64,000 bases of DNA from Sipunculus nudus (lineage: Eukaryota > Annelida > Sipuncula > Golfingiida > Sipunculidae). Below, piece by piece: positions 49,370 to 62,008 of this stretch. The position numbers and the translations under genes were made by a program. Within the stretch, counting starts at the first letter, position 1; every line of letters begins with the position of its first letter. The DNA is taken from contig CM049311.1 in NCBI GenBank assembly GCA_026874595.1, forward strand, positions 38,276,676-38,340,675, in the 5' to 3' direction. The notes below the pieces were generated by a model, which was not told the DNA's origin, did not search any database, and saw only the letters and a program-made list of their open reading frames with translations.

Positions 49370-51342
49370 TTATTTGGTGATGCACAGGTGCCTAGCCCTG
49401 TGTTTACATGTGGTGCATGGTGGTTTGTTCGCTTCTATAATGTGCTCTGTTCTGGTCTGGATATCATGAAATATTTTTTTCGTGTTGCATAAATTATTTT
49501 TTTTTGGTATTGGTAGAATAGGCCTCCCAACTGTATTTCCCAACTGATGGCATATTGTACTTTTTTCAACGTCCATTTATATGCTGGCTTATAATTGGTG
49601 CTGTTTCTGTATTTCTCGTTTTTCAAGCTGCTGATATGTCCGTAATATTTTGATTTGAATGTGATCTCTGGTAGTCATATATATATATATATATCTGCTA
49701 CCACGTGTATTGCCTTGTCTGGTGACTGTGGCCTGGTATATTACACTCCTTGTTAGACAGCCATAAAAATTCCTTGATCGGACATCCATTTTTATATTTC
49801 ACCAATTGTAATTTGAGTAGGAAGCTTCCGTTTTTCCTTTCTCTCTTTCCGTTTTGAGTTTTTAGTTGTGTGCCAATATTATTTGTTCCATGTTTGGCAT
49901 GCAGCTGTAGCTGAACTTCACTGTATTTCGGTTCAGGATTTTATTCAGTCTGTGGTCTGGAGGAAAACACTTGTCTAGTATAGTTGCAACCGTTTTTGTT
50001 TTTTTTTTTTAATTCGTTTTAACGTTTGCGCTATATGGTGGGTTGAACCAGTTGTTTGTCGCTCCTTTTCTCTTCTTACTGCTTTGCACGGGGCTTTTGC
50101 GGTTCGGTGTATTTTAGTGTGAAGTTTTATCCGCTCTTCCGTAATGTCTCTTGGTATGCTGGTGCAGCTCTGTCAAATACTTCTGCGTTGGATGAAATGG
50201 TAGGCATGCAGACCTTTGTTTATTCTTGCTGGTATATCTTTATTATGGATTTGGGGTAGTTAATATTTTTATGGATATAGGTTGAGATATTGTTCGGTTT
50301 CATGTAAAGCTTAACTGTATTCGTCTTTTAATATATATAGGTTCAGTGTGCATGACGTCCAAGAAGTCTATTTTATTATCTTCGGTTGTGATTTTCAGTC
50401 CAAGATGGCTAAATATCTTGCAAATTTTCTTTTTCACCTGTTCGACGTCTCTGGGTTTGAGGTTGCATGCGGCGAGGCCGTCATCTCTGTACAATCCTAC
50501 ATCTATTTCATCTATACTTTGTAGTTCAGATAATAAATAGAGCTCATCTAGGTCGCAAGTCTCTGCCCTATCATAGCTTCCCATGGTCACGTAAAACATC
50601 TCTTTGCTGTTCCTTTGCTCCATGTGCTATTATTGTAGAATAACAGAAATTTCTTTGCTTGAATTGTTATTTCAACCGTCTCTTCTGGTTTATTAATTTG
50701 TAATTTTCAATGAGAAATTAATTGCTTTCTTGAGCAGCTGCTCAGTAAACGATGGGTAAAATTCGCATACATCGGATCGTATATAAATGTTCTGTTGCCT
50801 TTGTCTTTGATTCTTTTGAACCATGCATTCTATTACATCTCTTGAGTTTTTCAAGTGATTTTCCTAGTGTTTGTCGGACGTTGTTGTTTATTTTTTCCAG
50901 TATTAGTTTGCTGATCATCCGATGGCTGGTTTGGTCAATCTGCAGTTTGATTTATCCCCAAATTGGGTTTGTGGTCTTTCAATGTTATATATGCTTCATT
51001 ATCTGCTATAGTTTCAACTCTGTCCTTGAGGTTGAGCCTTGTAGATATTTTTTTTTTTTGTTTTCGAGATTTTTTTTTGTGCCGTAGTTTTTGGTAAATT
51101 CTTGATGGTCCTTCTAATGTTTGCTTCAATTAGTTTATAATAGGTCTGTGGTTCTAGTTTATAGAAGTTGTTGGTTTTGTCGGCGGGGGTAAACATCTTG
51201 CCGTCTTTCCGGATCGTCTTTGCGTCATTTCCAAGTTGTCTAATGAATTTGTTGTGTGTGCCATCCATGAATTTGTATTATATATTATAATACAGCTCGA
51301 ATCCATGGATAAATTTGTTTCTGTGGCCTCACCTACTAGCAT
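49370..51342 (-). pseudogene. Degenerate Penelope-like element: reverse transcriptase plus GIY-YIG endonuclease
   Basis: Read on the minus strand across frames, upstream to downstream. FTPADKTNNFYKLEPQTYYK (from ~51190) and EAYITLKDHKPNLG (~50990) are N-terminal RT blocks. GSYDRAETCDLDELYLLSEL then VGLYRDDGLAACNL (~50560-50460) is the RT palm with the catalytic DD. EQVKKKICKIFSHLGLKITT and IDFLDV follow. The endonuclease region has CLTRSVIYQATVTRQ (~49750), TFKSKYYGHISSLKNEKYRN (~49655) and YKWTLKKVQYAISWE, a GIY-YIG domain arrangement typical of endonuclease-containing Penelope-like elements, ending near 49370. Frameshifts and stops separate the pieces, and a (TA)n tract at 49679-49694 sits where the YIG segment should be. 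It is non-functional. The N-terminus and upstream terminal repeat are not recognised. Confidence 0.85.
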
Positions 51343-51360
51343 GGACTGTTAGTTTTTCCC

Positions 51361-51928
51361 CACTAATTTAAGGAGTCTTGGATCGGCAGATATTACAATA
51401 ATGATGCTACCCTTGTATCTATGACATATATTGGCAAGATCATGTTTACCGCATTGAGAAACAATTCACCTTTTCGGTAAAAGGGCAAAGTACGAGGCGC
51501 GAAGCCACAGAGGTGAAGGCATTTAACCATGGAGATATTCTATCTCCAAGATTCTTTTGATATTTAATGAACACGAGTGAATAATTTCGACTGATTCCAA
51601 TTTATATACCAGGGGCGTCAATATAGGGGGAATGGGGGTATATATCCCCCCATATCCCCCCCACCCACCTTTTGGCAAGTGGGGATGGATAATGTTATCA
51701 CCCCCCCCCCCCCCCCCCACTATTCAGAGAATAATATTTATATATTGTAAATTACAAATATTAATAAATAAAATTATAGACTTTGGTTTCATTTATGACT
51801 TTACTGTGATTTATTATATCTAAACGTAGTTTTGAATCAACTCATATACTGGAAACATAATACCTGATTTTCTAAAACCTTATACTTAATTGAAATATTT
51901 TGGAAATGCAATTAAGTGTGTATATATA

Positions 51929-51968
<40 letters not shown>

Positions 51969-52300
51969 AAATGTGTCATACAGGCACTTATATATTTAAA
52001 ATGTGTCATAAAGATGATATAAGTGTGTGTGTGTGTGTGTGTGTGTGAGTGTGCAAGTCATCCCCCCCCCCCCCCGGAAGATAAATTGACGCCACTGTTA
52101 TATAGAATTGAGAAGGCTTGGGTTTTTTCTGTACACCATTGTATCTGTGAGCAGACTTGTTATTCTTTTAAACCGTGTGTGTACCTGTTAAACTTATTGA
52201 TTACAAAAATAAATTTACAAAATTAACAAATTTGCTATCAGATACAGGCAACCGAGTAAGCTTTAGCTTCCCGCACCCCCTCCCCCCCCCCCCCCTTACC
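51361..52300. other. Intergenic DNA with simple repeats
   Basis: 51610-51720 is a CAGGGGCGTCAATATAGGGG block with C-runs; (TA)n at ~51920-51964; (GT)n at 52024-52047; C-runs at 52062-52075 and 52279-52293. No gene recognised. Confidence 0.55.
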
Positions 52301-53040
52301 CATCACGGTTGCGGATAACAGCCTCGATATCTCCTCTCCAGTTGGTCTTGGAGAACGGCACATTCTTACATATATGGTAAATTTCGGATGTCTTTCTAAC
52401 AAGGTTAAAAGCAGGTTATTTTACTCTTACTGTTGTTCCTTTTACGGTTGCCAAACCTGGATGTTAAAGCATAAGTCAATGGAGCAATGTAGTACATCAT
52501 ATAATAAGGCTTTTCGTCACTTATATGGCACTTACCAAGCATATAACTCGCACAAGAATATTGTACATGGATAAACGGGCTCTCCGGCTCTGATAGATAT
52601 AATCAGCTCACGCTTTGTAAACTTATTTCTGACCATGCAGAATATTACAAATGACTTCAATTTTCTGAAAAAAAAGAACAAATTATACAGCAACTGGTGT
52701 TCTAGGAGGCACTTTACAAAATCTGGAAAGTCAGATGCGCGACCATTGTGTAAAGCGCGACATAAGGAATATTAAAATCCTAAAAAGACATCTGATGATG
52801 GTAACAACATCCATAAATACGGATTTACTTTAAGAGCTGATTGAATGCAAAGATGGAATTTGTACCTCATATTTGACCTACGATGAGGTTGAAATGCTTA
52901 TTGATTTATTATCTACTGACCTTGTAATTAGTATAGACTGAACTTTTTTTTTCCATTTCGTTCTGTATATTTTCATTCATTTAATATTTCCATTCATTTC
53001 ATTTTGTACTGTACTTCATTGTACGAATAAAGGTATATAA
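52300..53040 (+). pseudogene. 3' end fragment of a second non-LTR retrotransposon
   Basis: The frame at 52374-52574 (NFGCLSNKVKSRLFYSYCCS, FYGCQTWMLKHK, NKAFRHLYGT) matches the C-terminal part of LINE reverse transcriptases, where the RLF-SYC-S-YGCQ-W pattern is common. A shifted continuation reads LIDIISSRFVNLFLTMQN (~52590). It ends near GAATAAAGGTATATAAAC (53025-53040). Broken and 5'-truncated. Confidence 0.65.
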
Positions 53041-53509
53041 ACATATACTGGATGAAATAGATTTGTAGGATAAGGAATGTTATAAGTGTAAGAGAAGAAC
53101 ACCTTCTAGGTTTTATATATGTCCCTTAACTGGGTAGCCCGATTTAATCGGACTAAATATCAGACCTCGCCATATATTGAGTCCAATATCCATACAGTGA
53201 GAGTTTCTACAATATAAGACACGGTACATGCAACAGATCCATTGCACGTACTCTAGCTGCCCAACGACAAGACACAGGATTACACCATTTTTGACGCCAT
53301 TACATTTATATGTTTCACGGTTTTGATAAAATTTATAGTTATAAATTAAAACAGTTTCCTGTTTATAAGAGGTACATCGACGAATATTGTTGGGACATGC
53401 ATGGAAGAACATCGTCATACCGGCACTTGAATACCTGAATGGGGGCTCCGCTGACTCGAAGGACTGAGGGCCAGAATTTTGTAAGACTAGATGTGTCGGA
53501 ACGACACGA
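53041..53509. other. Intergenic DNA, no gene recognised
   Basis: Contains CCGATTTAATCGG at 53137-53149, a palindrome echoed at 54508-54521 beyond the neighbouring element. Confidence 0.5.
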
Positions 53510-54329
53510 ATGCCCCCGCCTGGGGCAAATTAGAAACATTTGTTAAATTTTGTAAATTTTTTTTAAGTTCAGGAGGTGTCGTATGGTCAAAAGTAGGTCA
53601 ACGGGGACGAAACGTGAACTCGATCTGTAACTGGTCATTTTCTGCCCACACATAAAAAATCAGGGTGGTATCCGAATGCAGGCATTGCGGAAAAAAAGTC
53701 CATACATATGCATTTGTTATGAAAATTTCTATTTTTCATTAAACTTTCTATATTCAGGAGCAGTCAAGGTCAAAAGTAGGTCAACTGGGACAAAACATGA
53801 ACTCGATCTGTAACTGGTCATTATCTGCCCATGCACCAAAAATCAGGCCAATATCTGCAGGCATTGTGAAAAAAAGTCTGTACATGTGTATTTGTCATGA
53901 AAATTTCTATTTTTCATGAAATTTTCTATGTTCAAGAGCCGTAAAACGGTCAAAAGTAGGTCAACTGGGACAAAATGCGAACTCGATCTGTAACTGGTCA
54001 ATATCTGCCCACACACCAAAAATCAGGCCAATATCTGCAGGCATTGCGAAAAAAAAATCCATACATGTGTATTTGTCATGAAAATTTCTATTTTTCATGA
54101 AATTTTCTATGTTCAGAAGCCTTAAAACGGTCAAAAGTAGGTCAACCAGGACGAAACGCGAACTCGATCTGTAACTGGTCATTATCTGCCCACACACCAA
54201 AAATCAGGCCAATATCTGCAGGCATTGCGAAAAAAAGTCCGTACAACTGTTTGATTTCGGAATGACGGAAGGACGGAAGGACGGACATGGGTAAAACTAA
54301 ATGCCCCGGCCCCTTTGTGGCGGGGGCAT
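53510..54329. repeat. Element with GC-rich inverted ends and four ~181-bp tandem units
   Basis: ATGCCCCCGCC (53510-53520) is inverted at GGCGGGGGCAT (54319-54329). Inside, TCAAAAGTAGGTCAAC recurs at 53587, 53769, 53949 and 54131. Each unit carries CTCGATCTGTAACTGGTCA, CCAAAAATCAGGCCAATATC and GCAGGCATTGCG. A GGAAGGACGGAAGGACGGAC tract precedes the right end. Overlapping frames on the minus strand are repeat artefacts. Confidence 0.85.
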
Positions 54330-56524
54330 AAAAAAAAATTAAACACACCAAATTTGAAGAGTAACACGCTGGTAAAGTGTAATTGTAGCCCCTGATAACA
54401 ATTGCTATGAGGACGCTGAGTGCTGTGAAGCCTGATGTGTATATATTGTTGAAACGCTTATGCACTGCGTGGATATCTTTCTCAATATATGGCAGCACCT
54501 AATAATGTTTAATCCGATTAAATCGGACTATTATCTGGGTTGCATTATAAACGTTGATAATACTCTAGCGAGAATTTACAAGATATTTAAAATTTAACAG
54601 ACAGAAGAAGTTCTTCTGATATAGAATAGATATCTGGTAAATGTTTTGACTTTACCTAAACAAAGGAAAGCGTCGACGTCCCAAGAAGACAGAATGAATA
54701 TAGCCTATACGAGAATAAACGAGAAAGTGATCGCCTAAGTATACTTCTGTATAACCACATATTGGCACACCACAAAGTGATCGATAAATCGGTGCTCCTG
54801 CCATCTGACTACAATAATCTGTCTCATAGGCAAATCGACCGATCAGCAGATTCAACATCTTTTCTACTTCATTTCTTTGCTCGGTTCGTAGCCCTGGTTT
54901 CTATGCCCTCTCCTACGATACGCTTTATACATATATATGCAGTTACCCGGCTCGTTGTCGGCTAACCGTAAATCACTATATGGTATATTGTTAACATGAA
55001 TAATTTCATCTTATATTTGATCAACAACAATATCCCTTATCGCAAAAAAAGTAAAGAATTCATTGTTGTTTATCCATGCAGTGGTACACTAAGACAAACA
55101 TCATTCTTTGTTTTCAATTTAATTTTACGCAGATCTTCATCATTGATGCTTCGTCAGGCTCCGTCTCCGCCGAGACGTCCTCAGGTTTACCCTTTGAGAC
55201 TATAATATTTTGTTGCTGATATTGACCATTTTCTAATATCCTTGGAATTACAATAAAATATGATACAGTCTAATTTCTTTTTTTATTTAACTACTTTTGA
55301 TTAAAGGGTAAACCATTATTGTTAAGTGTTTTTATTTATTATTTTATTAGCATAGCAGTTACACAGCACTTTCCTCTATTTCTGTCATAGGCCTGTATTA
55401 TCCCATAACCGCACAACTTCACAAATAAAGAATTTTTTTTCAAGTTTCAGACGGGTGTTTCTTCTGTGTTTCTTCTTTTATTCCCCCCCCCCCCCTTGTT
55501 TTGAAGTTACTGTGAGTGCTAAGGATAGATCCTCTGGTCACGCAGTCTTGTTATGGTAAACAAGACCGCATGGACTGTGGACTGTGTTTACTCACACATA
55601 TGACCAAAACAATGTATAAGCTAACAGCTAAGTGAATTTGGGATAGCATGTCCGTGTGTCGGAATGGTTTGCTTTGAAACTTTTATATTAATCCAAAATT
55701 AAATAATAGCGTAAGATAATACACATATTATTGCAAATGTTTATGTACCTTTAAGAACCTAGAGATGAGCGTTCAGTCGCTAATCATGATGACAACGACT
55801 TCCAATTATAAACCTCATTGTCAGATTTAGCAGTTAAATCAGTCAACGCGGTAAATTACCCAAATATGCATGGGTTGATTCTGTTTTGTTACAACTACCT
55901 CTCCACTCAAAAGCTTACATCTGTCATTTCGTCTGCAATAGAAAAAAAGGCTGTATATCATTTGTTGGTGGGTGAGGGTCCTCCTTTCTTATTATGGACC
56001 TTTATGAAAGTTGACATAAGCTTACTAACCATGGATGGACAGCTCTATTAGCTGTGACAGACTTGTGACGTCATCTATATTTTCTTTACTTTTAAACATT
56101 GTTTATAATATTTTCAGGACTTGGAAATCAAAGTTGTCATGTAACAATGGGAGCCCAGTGAACTAATTTTACAAAGAGTATGGGGGGGGGGGGGGTGTTA
56201 AGGCAACAAAATTGGTCTGAAACCCTTAGCGGCGGCTGAAAAAGGGGGAATCCACTGAATCCCCCCCCCCCCCCCCCTTCCCGATCCGCTTCTGCCATGA
56301 ATAAATTAAAGAAACGGCGAAAGACATATTGCAATAATACTAAAATCACATCAACCTAAGTTGACAAAAACAGTGTCAGAGATCAGCTTAGCGCCATGAC
56401 CCCTGGATCGCTTGTTATTGTATTTAAGTTCTTCTATACAAGAGTTTTTTTTTCTTTCTTACCTTCCAAAATACAAATATTACGGACAAAGAAGTATATG
56501 GAGTCTTAAACCAGCGCGTTATGA
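54330..56524. other. Intergenic DNA, no gene recognised
   Basis: Includes the small hairpin at 55162-55177, a C-run at 55484-55495, and a G-run/C-run block at 56180-56278 (AGTCTGAAACCCTTA-like text shared with ~59055). Confidence 0.5.
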
Positions 56525-58233
56525 AAAAAAAAACTCGGGACCTATGGGTCTCGCTGCTCAGCTAAATTTTTCTATAAGGATATTTTTATGATCTTTTTAA
56601 AAATGCTGGTCCAGTGACCTTGGCCCTTGACCTTGTAACCTAAAAAAAACTGAGAACTTACTATCCTCAAACTTTCACCATTTTGATATTCATAACAATC
56701 TTTTAAAAAAGTGTGTCCAGTGACTTGACCTCTGACAAAGTATACTCATAATTGAAAAGAATGTTCCCCTATTAGCAGGCGAGCCTAGTATGCGTGATGA
56801 AAAGTTGGGCTTAAAATGTAGCCGTTACAACCCGACTCAGTGGGCAATAATAATAGGGCTGGTAAGCCTATCTGACAGCCAGTAATCTGGTCGCAAAATC
56901 AGAGGGCCGATATGGCCCTACTTAAAATGCACTTACAATCTATTTACAAGAGTTGGTCTTGTGACCTGGCCCTTTGATCTCATGACCCCAAAATCAATTG
57001 GGTTCATACTTTAGTGGTGGGCCATATATAAGTCAAGTTTGAAACCAATATTTCAATCCAAACCGGAGTAATCGTCCATAAACCAATTCGTGAACGGATG
57101 GGCCATGTGACCTTGACCTCTGACCGTGTAACCCCAAAATACATACTTTTCTCCCCGCTACTAACAGGTGAGCAATACGTGGAAGATGGAAGGTTTGGGA
57201 TGAAAAGTTTGGCTTAAATTGCATCCACAATTTTTTTTAAAGAAGTGGGTCCTGTGAAATGGACCGTTGACCTCATGACCCCAAAATCAAAAGGACCCTT
57301 TCTATATATGTTTTGGTCATATATAAGTCGCTTTTGAAATCAATATACCAAACCAAATTGGAATTATCATCTGGAAACAAATTTGTGGACAGATGGCCCC
57401 TGTGACCTTGACCATGGAACCCCAAATTCAATAAGATTCTTCCCCTATTGGCAGTCAGCTATATGCACAAAATAGACGCTTAGGATGATAAGTTTGGCTT
57501 AAAATGCCACAAATGTTTTAAATAAGTGGGTTTTGTGACCTTGACCTTTGACCTCGTGACCCCAAAATCAAGAGGGTTCCTGCCCTAGTGACGTGCCATA
57601 TTATAATCAAGTTTCAAATCTATATGTCTATCCAAACTGGAGTTATCATCCAGAAACAAATTCGTGGACGGACGGATGGATGGACAGATGGACAGAAAGG
57701 GTGTCACCATTGGGCATCTGCATATGATCAATAAACACACTAGGTTTCAGGACACTAGATGAAACCGGAGCTGAGAAACTGGCATGATTTTCCATTTGTC
57801 CCAAAAATAGAAAAACAAATTGTAAAAATAAGAGAAAATACAGGTGGCGCCACCAGTTTTCGAGAAATGACAAGACAATTGATGGTCAATATTAAAGGCT
57901 ACATTCATGGAAATCCATGCATTTATTATTAAGATAATAGAGGTTTTGTATCAAATATTTTATTTTCGGGTGGGGGGGGGGGGGGGGAGGGGGGGGGGTG
58001 ATAATTACAGGCACCATAGCTCGTAGGATATAGGTCTCAGTGACTTTATTTCAGTTTTCCAAGGAGATTTTTTATTGACCTCCATAGCTATTCACTCAGA
58101 AGCTTCTTGGGGAGAGGTTACGATCTGTGCCTTGGTAATGGACGACCGGAAGCCCAGATGGTCAGAAAGACACCGGATAAAGCGCCATTCCATATATACC
58201 TCAGTTTACTTTCAGTCAGCTGAGCTAAAACCA
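56525..58233 (+). repeat. Dispersed family copy D (mixed interior)
   Basis: The head GGGACCTATGGGTCTCGCTG (~56537) is followed by CTCAGCTAAA; the tail is ACTTTCAGTCAGCTGAGCTA at ~58209. The left two-thirds hold TGACCTTTGACC-type blocks like copy A (for example 57542-57554) and the right third holds the poly-G/GATCTGTGCC blocks of copies B and C. It therefore links the two interior types into one family. Confidence 0.65.
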
Positions 58234-58564
58234 GTAATTCAAGAGGAGATACTGAAATACGAGTGATAAAGCAATCATTATATAGATACAGGGTACGCGT
58301 ATAAATCTCATATCATAACGAAAGAAATTATGTGAATACACATTGATGTATTACATAGTTAATAGTCATTTGTATAATATCATTTAAAATCACAGTTTAT
58401 ACAGAAAAGATCAGCACAACACGTGTTTAACCATGTGTCTTTCATTCAAGTGTGTGCTATATAAGCTCACGAAACGCTGCATTAGAAACTTTGAACCATG
58501 TCATGGAACAGCATGCTAGATATAAGCATTCTCGTTTGAACGTATTATACACTGACCTGTGTAA

Positions 58565-58612
<48 letters not shown>

Positions 58613-59302
58613 GCCGTATACATTTCATCATCTAATGATTTGTTGGATAATTTGTTCCAGCTTCTCTGCCCTGATATATATCAAATGTAAACCCTTTCAA
58701 CTAGGCAGATAGGATATACATGATATACAGCATTCCTTCCTGCACATATATCAGTATCTTCCAAGATTTCATTCTGAAATCATTAAAAAATACTTAGACC
58801 CCGCACCCATGCAAGATGAATATTAAGCCAGGATTACATCAGTGCATGTACACTATACGCGAAGGGCAATGCTCAATAAAACAGTTCATTCTGGTTAACT
58901 TCTGGAAGAAGATGTTTGTTCACAATAAGAATACCTGATGAACATTCGTATTGGTGATGTTCACAATCAGTTATTACTGTAGTCGCACAGGACCATGTTA
59001 AAACCCTTTAAAATGTCCTCTGGTCCGGTAAAGCGAGTCACGTCTGCAGAAATTAGTCTGAAACCCTTAACAATTGTGGCTGTCCCCCGATCCGCTTGAC
59101 CGCTTCTCTGATACCATGAGAATGATTTCCCGTGTACATTATGTTTATTGGTAAAATGCGCCTCTGTTTGTAAACACTGTGCTAAATTAACAACCACTGA
59201 TAAGATAAGATTAGATAAGATAAGATAACATATACTTTATTGATCTAAAGTTTGGAAATTACAGCTGTGAATTTAGTACAGCTATTTCCATTGTCGGCGC
59301 AT
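58234..59302. other. Intergenic DNA with (CT)n and GATAAG cluster
   Basis: (CT)n at 58571-58609. Several GATAAG/GATTAG copies lie in tandem at ~59197-59228. No gene recognised. Confidence 0.6.
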
Positions 59303-61292
59303 AGTGAACACCAGCCCTGCATGACATTGTTGTCCCTATTTATCCCCGCTGGCCTTTTGATATGATGTATGCGGGGCATAAAGTATATAGGCTAAGCCCG
59401 TAGAATAGATATATATCGCCTACGTGCATGTGTTCATGTAATTTGGTGTGTACGCTATATCATAGGCGCTTGCGTCCCTGTCCAACTGTTACAAAATTTA
59501 AATGATTTTATATGAATTTCGTTGCCCTTTAATCTGGCGCCAAACCTAAAATTTGAAATATTGCTATGCGGAATCGTGTGTTGCCTATATGAGAACAGGT
59601 ATACATAAGTTACCGCCAAGCAATATAATAAAGTTGAGCGCAAAATAAAGGTAGCTGTTTGCTTATACAATTTATTGTAAGCTGCATGCTCAAGGTTGCA
59701 TCCATAGCAAAAAAAATTATCTTATAGTTTAAACCCTGTGGGAAAAAATTTTAAAAAAATTAAACTTTTTGAACATAAATTTTAATTATTTAAAAATTAA
59801 TTTTGATAATATTTCTAAGAATTACATTATGTCAGTGCTGTCAATTTATCTTCAGGGTAGGGGTATGTCTCGAACACACTAACACCCACACTATATCTTT
59901 TTAGCGTCTATATGACACATTTCAATTGTACTTAATCACATTCAGTGTATATTACAAGGTATTTACAAATATATTATATGGTTTTTAAAATAAGGTATTA
60001 TATTTCAAGTATAAGTTAATTCTAGACTATTTTTTAGTAAATATTTCATGATTAACTCATAAATGGAACATATACGTCTATAATTCAAATTACTGGTATA
60101 TTTCGTTAGCGATATATAACTATTATTATATGTATAGTCCAGGGGCGGGTGGAGGGGAATTACATTAACCATCCCACCTTTGCCAAAAAGTAGGGGAATA
60201 ATATTTCCCATTCCCCAAATATTGACGCCCCTCCATAATGTAAGTGATGGCAAGTTACTTTTAAGTGGACTAACATTAAAATATATAATACTATCCCGAA
60301 ACCTTGAAACAGAATATTTATTTTAACTTTTAAACAAGAAAAAACGTAGAAATGTAGAGATTTAGTGTTAAATTACAGAACTCGTATCCTCCGGCCGAGG
60401 AAAGGTGAGATTTCTAATCGTACCCCATTAATAATATACTCATCCATTGGGATTATTACACCCCAGTAGGCCTTACCCGCAGGTACGGTAGTTACCGGGC
60501 CTTATTAACACTGGGATATAAAATCAGAGGATGCGGGTGTGTTACCGCCTTGTCAAGTAGTTCTAGACCGAAATGGAATTCTGCAGATATCTACATGTTT
60601 ATATCTATAGCTACATAAAGACTGAAACGAGTTTGAGATATTATCATGAGTTAAATTTTATCCAACCAAAACAATAATGTATTTGTTTCCATTGATACTT
60701 TGCCAGTGCTATTAAAATATTATACCAAAATAAATGGGGGAAAAAATCTTCATATAAACCAGAAGAAAGAATAATGTTCCAGGCTTAGAGAATATGTATT
60801 TTTTTCCATAAATAACTTTGGTCTTATTTAAATGAAGTTTTTTTGGCTGCATGGGATGCTTCGCCAATAATTAACTATACAGGGATGCAGGCGCCTGTAA
60901 TGGTATGCGAGCTGTATGCTGACTCCAAGCATGTTGAGTCGGGCTATCGGTATGGTTCACCGCCGAGCTGCCTAGAAAGACAGTGACCGGGAATCCCCTT
61001 TTTCGCTAGGGTCATCAAGTGTGCCTCCCTACGCTCGAGCAATCGGCCGATTAAACGGGCCCGCCACGAATCAGCGTGGAATAGGTCGACTCTCCCTTGT
61101 GCGAAGACCGGCCAGTTCACGTGTGGGTTAACCTTAAATGTCAACGTGATACATGGTTGGATTGTCGTTTTATTATTTCTCTTTCCTGACTGTTCTGTAG
61201 TTTGGCGGAATTAATGCTGAAAGAACTATCAGTTTCACACTTGCTGTGTATGCACAAAGCATTTGTTTTTCTTCGTTTTTATACGCCATCTA
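59303..61292. repeat. First copy of a ~2-kb direct repeat
   Basis: Starting AGTGAACACCAGCCCTGCAT, this segment matches 62009-64000 at an offset of 2706-2708 with only about a dozen substitutions and a few homopolymer-length differences seen by eye, so well over 98 percent identical. It holds an AT-rich left part, a CAGGGGCGGGTGGAGGGG / GACGCCCCT block (60142-60235) and a GC-rich core near 60885-61150. No protein domain recognised. Confidence 0.93.
60885..61150. other. GC-rich, possibly structured core of the 2-kb repeat
   Basis: A GC-rich island in AT-rich DNA with small hairpins: CTGACTC...GAGTCGG (60919-60942, 7 pairs with one G-U) and CCACG...CGTGG (61065-61080). A minus-strand frame of 66 codons (61144-60944) is kept in both copies with one change, but has no known domain. 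It is repeated at 63593-63858. Confidence 0.45.
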
Positions 61293-61640
61293 TGACGGAA
61301 CGAATTATGGTATACCCACCGTCCATCCGTTAACTTTGTTTAAACATAATGGATCTGATAAAACTCAAGAGAAATATTGATAAATATTATATCTCACCTA
61401 AGTTCTATTTCCAGCAAAAGTCATGCATATTCAATCAGGTCAGAGGTCACCTTACTTTGATGGCACCATCCTGACTTACCAAAATATCTTATGGATTTTC
61501 ATATATCTCATAATGAGTATTAATTCATACAATTTCTCACCTGAATTACATTCTCAACAAATTCACGCATATTTAATAAGGTCAGAGGTCACAAAATACA
61601 CAACGGGCGTATTAAGCACCATTTCTGTGCCCTTGTTTAG
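61282..61640 (-). repeat. Diverged MITE-like copy related to 23790-24290
   Basis: It starts TATACGCCATCTATGACGG and ends CAACGGGCGTATTA (~61602-61615). Internally AATCAGGTCAGAGGTCACC and AATAAGGTCAGAGGTCAC are reverse complements of the GTGACCTCTGACCTCATTAA blocks at 23830 and 23935. The second 2-kb copy enters the same element at 63988. 61641-62008 holds nothing recognised. Confidence 0.6.
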
Positions 61641-62008
61641 TTAGGTAGTTGGCCAAGTTTTACGAAATAACAGAAATAATTAATGATTTCATACACAGCC
61701 AAAATTGACCCGTGTCGTATTGGACAAAAAATCAAAGGACTGAAGTGACTTCATATCAGCCTTTCTTTTAAATATTGTGGTCTTTGGTGCAAATCTTTTG
61801 TATGGAAAAACACAGACAATATCTGTGTTTACATTACAGCAATGATAGTTTTAGGAAAAACATGATATGGCCATTTGTTCTGGAAAGTGCTTGCAGCCTC
61901 ATATCTAAAACAGGAGTATCAGTACGTTTATACAAATGACTATTAACGAGTATATTTGTATGAAATTACATTGTATTGGTTAAACGTGATTGAGCATTAT
62001 ATATGACG

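Noticed and set aside
53961-54498. Repetitive minus-strand frames (FFAMPADIGLIFGVWAD)
   Set aside because: Repeated translation of the 181-bp tandem unit.
60885-61150. SRP (7SL) RNA gene
   Set aside because: GCGCCTGTAAT resembles the Alu-domain start, but the second copy changes it to TGTGGT and the helix 8 motif GGAAACGGAGCAG is absent.
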